A stretch of 27,145 nt of DNA from Thermoplasmatota archaeon (GTDB lineage Archaea; Thermoplasmatota; E2; DHVEG-1): positions 1-27,145 of the forward strand of contig JAUWOO010000005.1 of NCBI GenBank assembly GCA_030612095.1, written 5' to 3'. Each line of letters opens with the position of its first letter. Position 1 is the stretch's first letter. The notes under the pieces were generated by a model. The model was not told where the DNA came from and made no database searches. It saw nothing but the letters and a program-made list of their open reading frames with translations. A program made the position numbers and the translations under genes. This document shows positions 1-7,254 of the stretch, one piece after another.

Positions 1-6
1 CATGGA

Positions 7-432
7 GTGCTATATCCACACCCAGAGCACGTCAGAGACGAGCTCTTTCTCTCAAACGAATTCTTCAACCCTCAAGACATGATACAGGTTCGATACGAGA
101 TGATACGCCGTCATCAAGTAGACCAAGTCACCATCAAAGAGACTGCAAAGCGATTTGGCATCAGTCGTGTAACATTCTACCAAATCGCAGCAGCATACGA
201 TCACGAAGGGCTCATCGGTCTGATACCATGCAAGCCTGGGCCCAAACATCCTCACAAGTGTACAAAGGAGATAATCGAATTCGCACGGGAGAAACGTTCC
301 AAGGATCCAACCCCGACATGGGAAGAGATTCTTCTCGATATCGAAAAAGTGTTCGAAGTCAAACTGCATCGGAGAACCATCGAAAGAGGTTTAGCACGAC
401 AAAAAAAAAGGGCAAGCATGAAAAAACCATGA
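7..432 (+). CDS. Helix-turn-helix protein of recombinase cassette (5' end possibly cut by window)
   Basis: The frame starts at a GTG seven bases into the window and is open further upstream, so a few N-terminal residues may be missing. The 141-aa product has a resolvase/transposase-like HTH near residues 40-65 (VTIKETAKRFGISRVTFYQ) and a second HTH-like segment near 80-135 ending in RRTIERGLARQKKR, the arrangement of the N-terminal double-HTH of many transposases but with no catalytic domain after it. Its stop overlaps the next start (ATGA at 429-432), so translation is probably coupled. I infer a DNA-binding accessory factor or repressor for the downstream recombinase. Comparable HTH proteins next to serine recombinases are familiar from bacterial elements, but I could not check homologues. 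Confidence 0.75.
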   Translation: MLYPHPEHVRDELFLSNEFFNPQDMIQVRYEMIRRHQVDQVTIKETAKRFGISRVTFYQIAAAYDHEGLIGLIPCKPGPKHPHKCTKEIIEFAREKRSKDPTPTWEEILLDIEKVFEVKLHRRTIERGLARQKKRASMKKP

Positions 433-731
433 GCTCTTTGGTTCCATGGGATAAGAAAACTTTAGTTGAACATTACGAAAAGCTACGAAAAGCTTCAATG
501 ATTCAACCCGGTGAAACGTTAACCACTCCAGGTTATGGTGTTTTTGTATTACGTGGAATGATGGGTTGGATCAAAGCCATCTCAGCTTTTGAGGCCACTC
601 CTGCAAAAGAAACAGAATACACCGGAATTGTGTCCATGGGACAAACCCCGAAGATTCCATCGGAGGACTTTACCGATGTTGTCAATGTATATGCAAACAT
701 GGTTCTATCCTATTTGGGGGAACACCTATGA
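429..731 (+). CDS. 100-aa protein of unknown function in recombinase cassette
   Basis: The ATG overlaps the stop of the HTH gene and the stop overlaps the ATG of the recombinase (ATGA both times), which decides this start over the longer open frame reaching back to 228. The product is soluble, with no membrane segment or Cys motif. It has a charged N-terminus (PWDKKTLVEHYEKLRKA), a central hydrophobic stretch around GYGVFVLRGMMGWIKAI and an acidic C-terminal helix. I do not recognise the family. Position between a DNA-binding protein and a recombinase suggests a directionality or assembly factor, but nothing in the sequence proves it. Confidence 0.7.
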   Translation: MSSLVPWDKKTLVEHYEKLRKASMIQPGETLTTPGYGVFVLRGMMGWIKAISAFEATPAKETEYTGIVSMGQTPKIPSEDFTDVVNVYANMVLSYLGEHL

Positions 732-2821
732 CGGATCAAAAAGTTACCAAGGATCGCTTGCGACGCATGGTCTATCTTTATATCCGACAGTCTTCAATGC
801 GTCAGGTAACCGTGAACCGGGAGAGTACTGATCGGCAATATGCTCTTAAGAACCGGGCTCTTGCTCTTGGCTGGAGATCTGATCAAATTGTCGTTATCGA
901 TGATGATCTGGGTTTATCCGGTACTAGTACCCAGCAACGGAAAGGTTTCCAAAATCTCGTAGCGGAGGTTGGCCTAGGGCATGTAGGATTGGTTATGGGA
1001 TTGGAAGTGTCACGATTGGCACGGAATAACACTGACTGGCATCGTCTGCTGGAGATTTGCGCTTTAACAGATACACTTATTCTTGAGGCAGATGGGCTAT
1101 ATGACCCTGGTTACTTCAATGAGCGGCTGCTACTGGGTTTGAAAGGTACAATGAGTGAAGCGGAGATTCATTTCCTTCGTGCAAGATTACAAGGTGGTTT
1201 GCTTAACAAGGCAAGACGTGGTGAGTTGAAGTTGCATCCGCCAATAGGATATGTCTATGATGATTCCAGTAAGATGATCATTGACCCGGATCGGCAGGTG
1301 AAGGAAGCACTGGAACATCTGTTCTCTACTTTCCAGAGGACAGGAAGTGCCCATGCTATAGTCAAACATTTCAACACCTGTGGATTAAAATTTCCTTCAC
1401 ATGTGCAAAATAATGGTCCTCTTGCAAGTGAAATCATCTGGAAACCTCTGAAATATTCTCGTGTTCTGCAAGTGCTGCATAATCCCCGTTATACCGGTAC
1501 CTTCGTCTTCGGTCAGACTAAGACCCGTAAAAACCCTTTAGATGGGATGAATCTTACTCGAAGGATTCCACAGGATCAGTGGAAAGTCGCTATACCTGAG
1601 GTCCATGAGGGTTATATCTCTTGGGAGCAGTACCAAAAGAACCAGAAGCAACTAGCAAACAATGCCGCAGCCTATAGTAATGACCGGCGTCGCAGTCCAC
1701 CCAGACGTGGACTGGCTCTATTGCAGGGTATAGTATTATGTGGCAGATGTGGACGGAGAATGACGGTCAGTTATCACAATCGGAATGGCAAGTTACTCCC
1801 CCGTTATGTGTGTGAACGGCAAAAAAATCAAGACGCAGGAAAAAAATGTCAATTCGTGCACGGTGCAGATGTTGACAAAATCATCGGAGAGATTCTCGTT
1901 GAGATGATGACACCCACAGGTTTAGAGGTTTCAATGCTGGTTTTTGAAGAGATACAAAAACGCCATAAGGAGTTAGTGCGACTTCATCGGACAAGGCTGG
2001 AACGTGCCCGTCATGAAGCTGAAACAGCTCAACGTCGGTTCCTACTTGTAAACCCTGAAAACCGGTTGGTTGCTGATAGCCTTGAGCATAAGTGGAATGA
2101 CGCTCTACGTGCAGTGGCTGATCTTGAAGAAAAATATGAATGTTTTCTTGCGGAAAACAAACATGATTTGACATCCGAAGAAGTGGAACGTATCCAAAAA
2201 CTGGTGGAGGATTTCCCCAGGGTCTGGAATGATCCTCGGACCTCGGCAAAAGAGCGGAAACGAATGATTCGACTGCTCATCGAAGATGTCACTCTTCTAA
2301 AGACGGATGTTATTCATGTTAAGATCCGATTCAAAGGTGGCGATACTCGAGAGGTATGTGTCCCTATCCCCCCAGTTTGTTGGAAAAAGTATAAAACATC
2401 GGAAGAGGTCATAGAACAGATCCAAAGGATGGCACACACTAAAACGGATAGCGAAATTGCTGAAGAACTCAATCAGCAGGGCTGTCGCACAGGAACCAGT
2501 AAATCTTTCAATAGACTGATTGTTTACAAATTGCGGCAGAGTCATGATATACCAGGGCCATATGTGCATCTTCGTGAACAAGGATTCCTTACTGCTGAGG
2601 AACTTGCCATTAGGATTGATGTATGCCCATCAACTGTTAAAGACTGGGGTAGAGCAAGTATCTTGAAAACACATCGTTATAATGATAAAGGAATGGTTTT
2701 ATTTGAGGATCCTGGTAAGAATGTACCTGTCAAGTGGGCAACACAGAGAGGTCTTACTATTTGGGGGTCAAAACTTGAATTTGTTGTTGAAAGTACCAAA
2801 GAGGTGCAGTATGAAGCATAA
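728..2821 (+). CDS. Large serine recombinase
   Basis: This 697-aa protein is a site-specific recombinase of the resolvase/invertase superfamily. The N-terminal catalytic domain (about 12-165) has the YIRQSS motif with the likely nucleophile Ser22 and the later conserved segment GLEVSRLARNNTDW. A recombinase domain follows (about 185-320), then a zinc ribbon with Cys338, Cys341, Cys362 and Cys374, a coiled-coil-rich stretch (about 405-475), and a C-terminal region with two helix-turn-helix-like pieces (about 565-650). Length and order match large serine integrases. All catalytic landmarks are present, so the protein looks functional. It would cut and join attachment sites through a covalent 5'-phosphoserine intermediate. 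Base composition differs from the chromosomal genes, consistent with recent arrival. Start chosen from the ATGA overlap with the preceding gene. Confidence 0.93.
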   Translation: MTDQKVTKDRLRRMVYLYIRQSSMRQVTVNRESTDRQYALKNRALALGWRSDQIVVIDDDLGLSGTSTQQRKGFQNLVAEVGLGHVGLVMGLEVSRLARNNTDWHRLLEICALTDTLILEADGLYDPGYFNERLLLGLKGTMSEAEIHFLRARLQGGLLNKARRGELKLHPPIGYVYDDSSKMIIDPDRQVKEALEHLFSTFQRTGSAHAIVKHFNTCGLKFPSHVQNNGPLASEIIWKPLKYSRVLQVLHNPRYTGTFVFGQTKTRKNPLDGMNLTRRIPQDQWKVAIPEVHEGYISWEQYQKNQKQLANNAAAYSNDRRRSPPRRGLALLQGIVLCGRCGRRMTVSYHNRNGKLLPRYVCERQKNQDAGKKCQFVHGADVDKIIGEILVEMMTPTGLEVSMLVFEEIQKRHKELVRLHRTRLERARHEAETAQRRFLLVNPENRLVADSLEHKWNDALRAVADLEEKYECFLAENKHDLTSEEVERIQKLVEDFPRVWNDPRTSAKERKRMIRLLIEDVTLLKTDVIHVKIRFKGGDTREVCVPIPPVCWKKYKTSEEVIEQIQRMAHTKTDSEIAEELNQQGCRTGTSKSFNRLIVYKLRQSHDIPGPYVHLREQGFLTAEELAIRIDVCPSTVKDWGRASILKTHRYNDKGMVLFEDPGKNVPVKWATQRGLTIWGSKLEFVVESTKEVQYEA

Positions 2822-2887
2822 TTGCTATATCTTGCAACTGACAGGTGTAAAACTTGATTAATGATTGATTTTTTCATCGGGTTTATA

Positions 2888-4060
2888 CTAAGCTTGAAAA
2901 CCTCTTTTTTGTCCTATGAGTTTTTTGTAAAAAGATAGTAATTCTTTGTCCGGTTGTTTCCAGTTCATTGGTTGTCTTGCTTGCAAATCTCCATGCGCAG
3001 GGAATTCCCACATCGATTTCTCCTGATTCATACCTATCTCTGTTCCATAGTATATTGTTGCTGGTTGATCTATTGAAAACTGTATAGTCGCCGCTTGTTT
3101 GAGTTTTTCTTTGCTGTTTTTACATTCAAATAGGAAACGATTCATATCATGGTTATCAAGAAAGGTAGGTAAAAAATAATTGTCTGGATATTTTCGATAG
3201 TGGCGTTTAACTTTCTCAAGCAATTTTTTTGGTTGACTAGTATTTTCTCTGGCAATATTTTCCCTTAATAATTCCTGTAATCTAAAATCTAGAACTCCAT
3301 CAAGTTCTAAGACGTACTCCTTTAACAGATTGTCTGAAGATGCTCCAAAAAGCCATTTCAAGAACTTCCATCTTATGTTTATTGTCCTGAGCTCATTGAA
3401 TTTGATTCCCTGCATCCAAGCCTCCCCTATTAAAACGGCACAGGGATATTCTTTTTTTATTTCTTTACTGAACTGTTCCCAAAAAGTATGTGGTGGCCCT
3501 ATAGCATGATCAAGCCTATAACCATCAAATCCAAGATTAAGCCAATGTTTAGCTGCATTTATTATATAATCTCTGGCCGGCGGATAATTGAGATTTATCT
3601 TTGGAATATCTCCAATGCTTAGAAAGCAGTGATATTCGTGTGGCCATTTGGTGAAATAGAACCATTGCCCATATTCGCTTTTTATGTTGTGTTGTGCGTC
3701 TTGAAAGAAAGGATGTTCCCTCGAACAATGATTAGGAACGAAATCTGTTATGATCCGCATATCGTACTTATGAACAGCCTTTATGAGTCTCTTTATGTCC
3801 TCTGCCGTACCATAATGTGGATCAACTTGATAGAAATCGGTGATGTGATAGCCATGATATGTATTAGTTTTGTAAAACGGGGAAATCCAAAGAGTAGTTA
3901 TACCAAGGTTTTGAAGATAAGGTAATTTTTCAATTATCCCTTTGATGGTTCCCCCCAAGAACGTTGGTTTATCCCAGTTTTCAGTGGAGGCGAAACCGGC
4001 GAATCGGTCAATTAATATATGATAAATAATTGCATTTTTAAACCAGTCAACACCACCCAT
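2888..4060 (-). CDS. GH13 alpha-amylase-family glycosidase, apparently 3'-truncated
   Basis: This is a glycoside hydrolase family 13 (beta/alpha)8-barrel enzyme acting on alpha-glucans; no signal peptide, so probably cytoplasmic (glycogen or maltodextrin turnover). From the start used here: region I near DFVPNH (106-111), region II with nucleophile Asp184 in GYRLDHA, acid/base Glu213 in LIGEAW, and region IV FLDNHD with Asp305. All three catalytic carboxylates are intact. The ATG at 4060 is preferred over an in-frame ATG at 4120 because a TATA box sits about 31 nt before it. The 390-aa chain stops just after the last barrel helix (KKLIGQKR then GFQA and stop), where family members normally continue into an all-beta C domain. 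The stop lies 66 nt from the convergent recombinase stop, suggesting truncation by the mobile element. Confidence 0.88.
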   Translation of the reverse strand: MGGVDWFKNAIIYHILIDRFAGFASTENWDKPTFLGGTIKGIIEKLPYLQNLGITTLWISPFYKTNTYHGYHITDFYQVDPHYGTAEDIKRLIKAVHKYDMRIITDFVPNHCSREHPFFQDAQHNIKSEYGQWFYFTKWPHEYHCFLSIGDIPKINLNYPPARDYIINAAKHWLNLGFDGYRLDHAIGPPHTFWEQFSKEIKKEYPCAVLIGEAWMQGIKFNELRTINIRWKFLKWLFGASSDNLLKEYVLELDGVLDFRLQELLRENIARENTSQPKKLLEKVKRHYRKYPDNYFLPTFLDNHDMNRFLFECKNSKEKLKQAATIQFSIDQPATIYYGTEIGMNQEKSMWEFPAHGDLQARQPMNWKQPDKELLSFYKKLIGQKRGFQA

Positions 4061-4086
4061 ATAGTGGAGGATATAGAATATGGTAC

Positions 4087-4095
4087 TTTTATATT
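4087..4095 (-). promoter_or_regulatory. TATA box of the GH13 amylase gene
   Basis: On the minus strand the sequence AATATAAAA lies with its centre about 31 nt before the ATG at 4060. Archaeal transcription starts about 25 nt downstream of the box, which would give a leader of only a few bases. It also falls inside the longer possible coding frame, arguing against the ATG at 4120. Confidence 0.55.
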
Positions 4096-4120
4096 GTGTT
4101 GGAGGAGGGCGCCACTCCAA

Positions 4121-4371
4121 TTTATATGTTTATATACAAACTCAACACATGCATTAACGACTAATTCGAAAATGTGAAAGTACAAAAAAAGAGAAAGAGA
4201 AGGGTATAATCGTCTATTTTTTCTTGATCCCACCTTACTTGGAGAGTATAGAATATGCCAAAGAAGTGGAGAAAGCAAACAACTTAAGATCGAAAATGAA
4301 CTTTAGGACAAAGCCTCGTAAATAGTAACATTCTTATATACAGGACGATTGATATTGCTATTGGAAAATAT
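4121..4371. other. Intergenic region with an extra TATA/SD pair
   Basis: Divergent amylase and DUF373 genes flank this 251-bp gap. Besides their own promoters it has a TATA-like GGTATAATC at 4203-4211, an SD-like GGAGAG at 4241-4246 and an ATG at 4255 opening only 10 codons (MPKKWRKQTT). No longer protein with a normal start is visible. Confidence 0.3.
4334..4342 (+). promoter_or_regulatory. TATA box of the DUF373-mptE operon
   Basis: CTTATATAC is centred about 34 nt before the ATG at 4372, and no SD sequence lies before that ATG. This spacing predicts a leaderless or near-leaderless transcript. Confidence 0.55.
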
Positions 4372-5508
4372 ATGAAAACCCTTGTTCTAAATGTAGATCG
4401 CGATGATGATTTTGGAAGAAAGGCAAAGGTAAAAAGTCCCATAATTGGAATTAAAGACAATATTGATGCTGCAAACAAACTGGGACAAGAAGACCCTGAG
4501 GATTCAGATCTTAATGCTATCTTTTTTGCCATTTCAACATACAGACAGCTGACTAATGAAAAAAAGAATGTAGAAGTAGCTACAATCTGTGGAGATATCC
4601 GCGTAGGTCTAAAATCAGATGAAATATTGTCCAAACAATTGGAAGATGTAATCCAGAAAACAGGTGCACAAGATATAGTCCTTATAACTGATGGTGCAGA
4701 GGATGAATATATACTACCCATAATCCAATCCAGAATCAAGATAACTTCTATAAGGCGGGTTTCTGTAAAACAGAGTAGGGAATTAGAAGATACCTATTAT
4801 CGCATTCTAAAACTTCTTGATGATGAAAAAGTCCAAAAACAGTTCATTCTGCCAATAGCCCTTGTTCTCATCGTATGGGCTTTTTTTGTGTTGATGGGCC
4901 TGACATCAAGTGGATTTGGAGCCATATTATTAACCCTAGGCTTATATTTGCTAATACGAGTTTTCCGCTGGGAACGAAACATTGCAAGCATGTTTGAGGA
5001 AATAAAATCGGGTTTTTTAACCGGGAAACTATCTATCTATACTTACATAATTGCTATAGTAATAATAATCGCCAGTGGTTTTTTAGCATACAATAATACT
5101 GATTTTACTTCAACTGTGGAATTCATACCAGTTTTATCGTTTGTGACCAACATAGTATGGGGAATCGTAATAGCAGGCCTCATTGCAGCATTTGGACGGA
5201 TAGTAGATATATACGTGAAAGACAAAAAAACACCATGGACTTACTGGATAGTCCCTTTTTCCCTTTTTGCATTTGGGTTTATCTCCCACGCAGTCTTTGG
5301 ATCATTATATAAAGCACTCATCAACGGCCCTTCGAATTTTTCTATAACACCATTTCTAACACCAACTTTCATTGGCTACACAAGCACAGGAATGATGATA
5401 GCAATAGTGGGGGCAATCACTTATCATTACATCAAAGATATGTACAGGATGGAAAATAAGAACTTAGAAATCGAAAAACAGACAACAAAACTCGTTGAAA
5501 AAAGCTGA
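4372..5508 (+). CDS. DUF373 family archaeal membrane protein
   Basis: The 378-aa product has a soluble N-terminal alpha/beta domain (about 1-150, starting KTLVLNVDRDDDFG) followed by a C-terminal membrane part with about six hydrophobic segments (roughly 162-180, 185-205, 223-243, 250-275, 288-310 and 326-350). The N-terminal aspartate cluster and DLNAIF, ATICGD and ITDGAEDE segments match the archaeal DUF373 family, whose biochemical role is not known to me. It is followed after 5 nt by mptE, so the two are almost certainly one transcription unit, although a link between this protein and pterin synthesis is only guilt by association. Assignment rests on recalled family features. Confidence 0.85.
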   Translation: MKTLVLNVDRDDDFGRKAKVKSPIIGIKDNIDAANKLGQEDPEDSDLNAIFFAISTYRQLTNEKKNVEVATICGDIRVGLKSDEILSKQLEDVIQKTGAQDIVLITDGAEDEYILPIIQSRIKITSIRRVSVKQSRELEDTYYRILKLLDDEKVQKQFILPIALVLIVWAFFVLMGLTSSGFGAILLTLGLYLLIRVFRWERNIASMFEEIKSGFLTGKLSIYTYIIAIVIIIASGFLAYNNTDFTSTVEFIPVLSFVTNIVWGIVIAGLIAAFGRIVDIYVKDKKTPWTYWIVPFSLFAFGFISHAVFGSLYKALINGPSNFSITPFLTPTFIGYTSTGMMIAIVGAITYHYIKDMYRMENKNLEIEKQTTKLVEKS

Positions 5509-5513
5509 ATCAC

Positions 5514-6209
5514 ATGGATTATAAAGACTGGAAATCCACCTATGAAAAAATAGTAAGTGATTTTAACTATTCTGTGGAAACCGATGAAAAAGCAGCAGAT
5601 GTTCTAGATAAATTATTACAAGAAAAAAAGAATCTATTTCCAATCAGTACGTTAAAGGATTTAATCAACAATAGAGAGATAATGATTTTTGGTGCAGGAC
5701 CATCTCTGGAGGAATCTATTCTAAAGCACAAAAAAAAACTTACTGATAAATTAAAAATTGCAGCAGATGGTACAACAACTGCACTACTAAAAAATAACAT
5801 ACGTCCAGATATTATCGTTACTGACTTGGATGGTAAAGTGTCAGATCAATTAAAAGCAAATTCAGAAGGGAGCATAGCCATAATACACGCTCATGGGGAC
5901 AATATAAAGAAAATCAAAAAATATGTTCCAGAATTAGAAGGGGAAATTCTTGGCACTACACAAATCAATCCAGAACCTTATGATTTCCTTCATAATTTTG
6001 GAGGTTTTACAGATGGTGACAGGGCAGTATATCTCGCAGATCACTTTCATGCTAAAAAAATATATTTGATGGGTTTTGATTTCAGCGGCAAAATAGGAGA
6101 ATATTCCTTTGCAGAAAACAAGGATAAAAAATTAAAACTTAAGAAATTAAAATGGTGTAAATATCTAATAGACGTGTTAAACAAACAAAATAGCATGCAT
6201 TATCTTTAA
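5514..6209 (+). CDS. mptE: 6-hydroxymethyl-7,8-dihydropterin diphosphokinase, MptE type
   Basis: The product (231 aa) belongs to the DUF115/MptE family, archaeal enzymes that transfer diphosphate from ATP to 6-hydroxymethyl-7,8-dihydropterin, feeding tetrahydromethanopterin or folate-like C1 carriers. Visible motifs are the nucleotide-binding-like GAGPSLEESI (from residue 60), TDLDGKVSD, IIHAHGDN, FTDGDRAVYLAD and the C-terminal LMGFDFSG, all in the expected order, and length is normal for the family. The enzyme is cytosolic. It starts 5 nt after the DUF373 stop, without its own promoter, indicating co-transcription. It is unrelated in sequence to bacterial FolK, so it also marks the organism as archaeal. 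Confidence 0.88.
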   Translation: MDYKDWKSTYEKIVSDFNYSVETDEKAADVLDKLLQEKKNLFPISTLKDLINNREIMIFGAGPSLEESILKHKKKLTDKLKIAADGTTTALLKNNIRPDIIVTDLDGKVSDQLKANSEGSIAIIHAHGDNIKKIKKYVPELEGEILGTTQINPEPYDFLHNFGGFTDGDRAVYLADHFHAKKIYLMGFDFSGKIGEYSFAENKDKKLKLKKLKWCKYLIDVLNKQNSMHYL

Positions 6210-6333
6210 AAATTCTATGTCTACCCTGTAGTTAACTTTAAGGATTCCCATTAAGAGTCGCCACATACTCCTTTTGCTCAATATGGTTCTTTGGATCACC
6301 TACAGCAGTGTTTATATGAATACAGTTGGTGTT

Positions 6334-7134
6334 TCATCGTAATAAGCCATGTTTTCGTATTTTATGGGCATGATTTCTCAGCGTTTCCTCTACCTCTGGC
6401 CTCCACTGAATTTTCTCAAGTAATGCATATGCAACTTCTTCATTTATATTTTCAAGATTCCACTTAACTGACTCTACATATGATGCAATAAACGTTTTAC
6501 AGAGCTGAAATTTTTCAGAAGTAAACATGGGATCAGTACTAAGAATAGAAGAGCACATACCAGCAATATCTTCTACTGGTTTTCCCACCCTAGATTCTTC
6601 AAAGTCAACGCCCCATATGCAATCGGCAAGTATAAAATTCCGTAGAACTGAATCCCCGCGTATATGAAACTGATCCGCCGTTTTGAAAGACCTGTGGAAC
6701 CGTGCAAACCAACCGGCTAATAGAACCATAATTCTCTGATTCTCGCTGAACACAGTTTTTTCATCATTGATTACATCACACAGATTTTCCCCCATAACGT
6801 AATTCATTAGCAGAACATTGTTATCTGAATCTTTTTCATACGAAATGGGCATGTTTAGAGCAGATGATCCTTTCTTGAGAGTAGAATATTCCGTCTCCAT
6901 TTGCCTCGTAAATCCTGGAGCAAACCATTTCAATATTCTGGGTTTTCCATCAAGAATAACATAGGCTACTGTGTTTTTTTTACTCTTAATTGCCCGATAA
7001 CTGTGCTTCAAGTAGCAGTTTTTGTACTTTTTTGACGTTGTAATCATATTGTATAAATCTTTTTGTTTTTTCGTGGTAATTGTTGTCATGCCCCTGTCAT
7101 CGATGTCTTTAACTCCTATTTCTTCTGCGTCCAT
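6334..7134 (-). CDS. Small RIO/APH-like kinase-fold phosphotransferase
   Basis: The 266-aa protein shows a minimal protein-kinase-like fold. A candidate ATP-anchoring Lys sits in KPRILKWF (about 64-72), a helix-C Glu in METEYSTLKKG, a hinge-like LLMNYVMGENL, a catalytic loop IRGDSVLRNFIL in which Asp and Asn are present but the usual His before Gly-Asp is Arg, and a metal-binding GVDFEESRVGKPVEDI. This pattern resembles archaeal RIO/Bud32/aminoglycoside-phosphotransferase relatives. The substrate cannot be read from sequence. Start is uncertain: ATG at 7134 is used, but a TATA-like TTATACAG (about 7150-7157) lies only about 19 nt upstream, so the in-frame ATG at 7089 is possible. The gene is preceded by an inverted repeat (7225-7245). 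Confidence 0.75.
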   Translation of the reverse strand: MDAEEIGVKDIDDRGMTTITTKKQKDLYNMITTSKKYKNCYLKHSYRAIKSKKNTVAYVILDGKPRILKWFAPGFTRQMETEYSTLKKGSSALNMPISYEKDSDNNVLLMNYVMGENLCDVINDEKTVFSENQRIMVLLAGWFARFHRSFKTADQFHIRGDSVLRNFILADCIWGVDFEESRVGKPVEDIAGMCSSILSTDPMFTSEKFQLCKTFIASYVESVKWNLENINEEVAYALLEKIQWRPEVEETLRNHAHKIRKHGLLR

Positions 7135-7224
7135 AGTTTTTCTAGATTCTGTATAAGATCCGATTTTTTAACACCTTCCCACAAAAACCACGTAACGATA
7201 GAATGAGCAATGAAAACCCCGTTT

Positions 7225-7245
7225 TTCGGATGTTAAACATCCGAA
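7225..7245. terminator. Perfect inverted repeat behind the geranylgeranyl reductase-like gene
   Basis: TTCGGATGTT and AACATCCGAA flank a single A, a perfect 10-bp dyad. It begins 10 nt past the minus-strand stop at 7255, in the position of a terminator or mRNA 3'-end hairpin; a T-rich run on either side (GTTTTT, TTTTTT) supports this. It is also 91-111 nt upstream of the kinase start, so an operator role is possible. A related hairpin lies at 15669-15690. Confidence 0.5.
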
Positions 7246-7254
7246 TATAGTTTT

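Larger units (their letters stand above)
1..2880 (+). mobile_element. Three-gene serine-recombinase element (left end outside window)
   Basis: Three plus-strand genes (HTH protein, 100-aa protein, large serine recombinase) are joined by ATGA overlaps at 429-432 and 728-731. The stretch is clearly richer in G+C than the rest of the window and its genes use codons such as CGG, CGT and CTG more freely. The right boundary is not defined by an obvious repeat; it must lie between the recombinase stop (2821) and the amylase stop (about 2890), because amylase coding sequence resumes there on the other strand. The left boundary is beyond base 1. Large serine recombinases integrate and excise DNA through a Ser-linked intermediate without long target duplications, which fits the absence of visible terminal repeats. 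That the three genes move together is inferred from overlap and composition. Confidence 0.65.

Noticed and set aside
228..731. Longer 167-aa reading of the cassette's middle gene
   Set aside because: The first 67 codons overlap the HTH gene in another frame; the ATGA junction at 429 gives a sensible start.
4061..4120. 20-residue N-terminal extension of the amylase
   Set aside because: It would include the TATA box within coding sequence, and family similarity begins just after the ATG at 4060.
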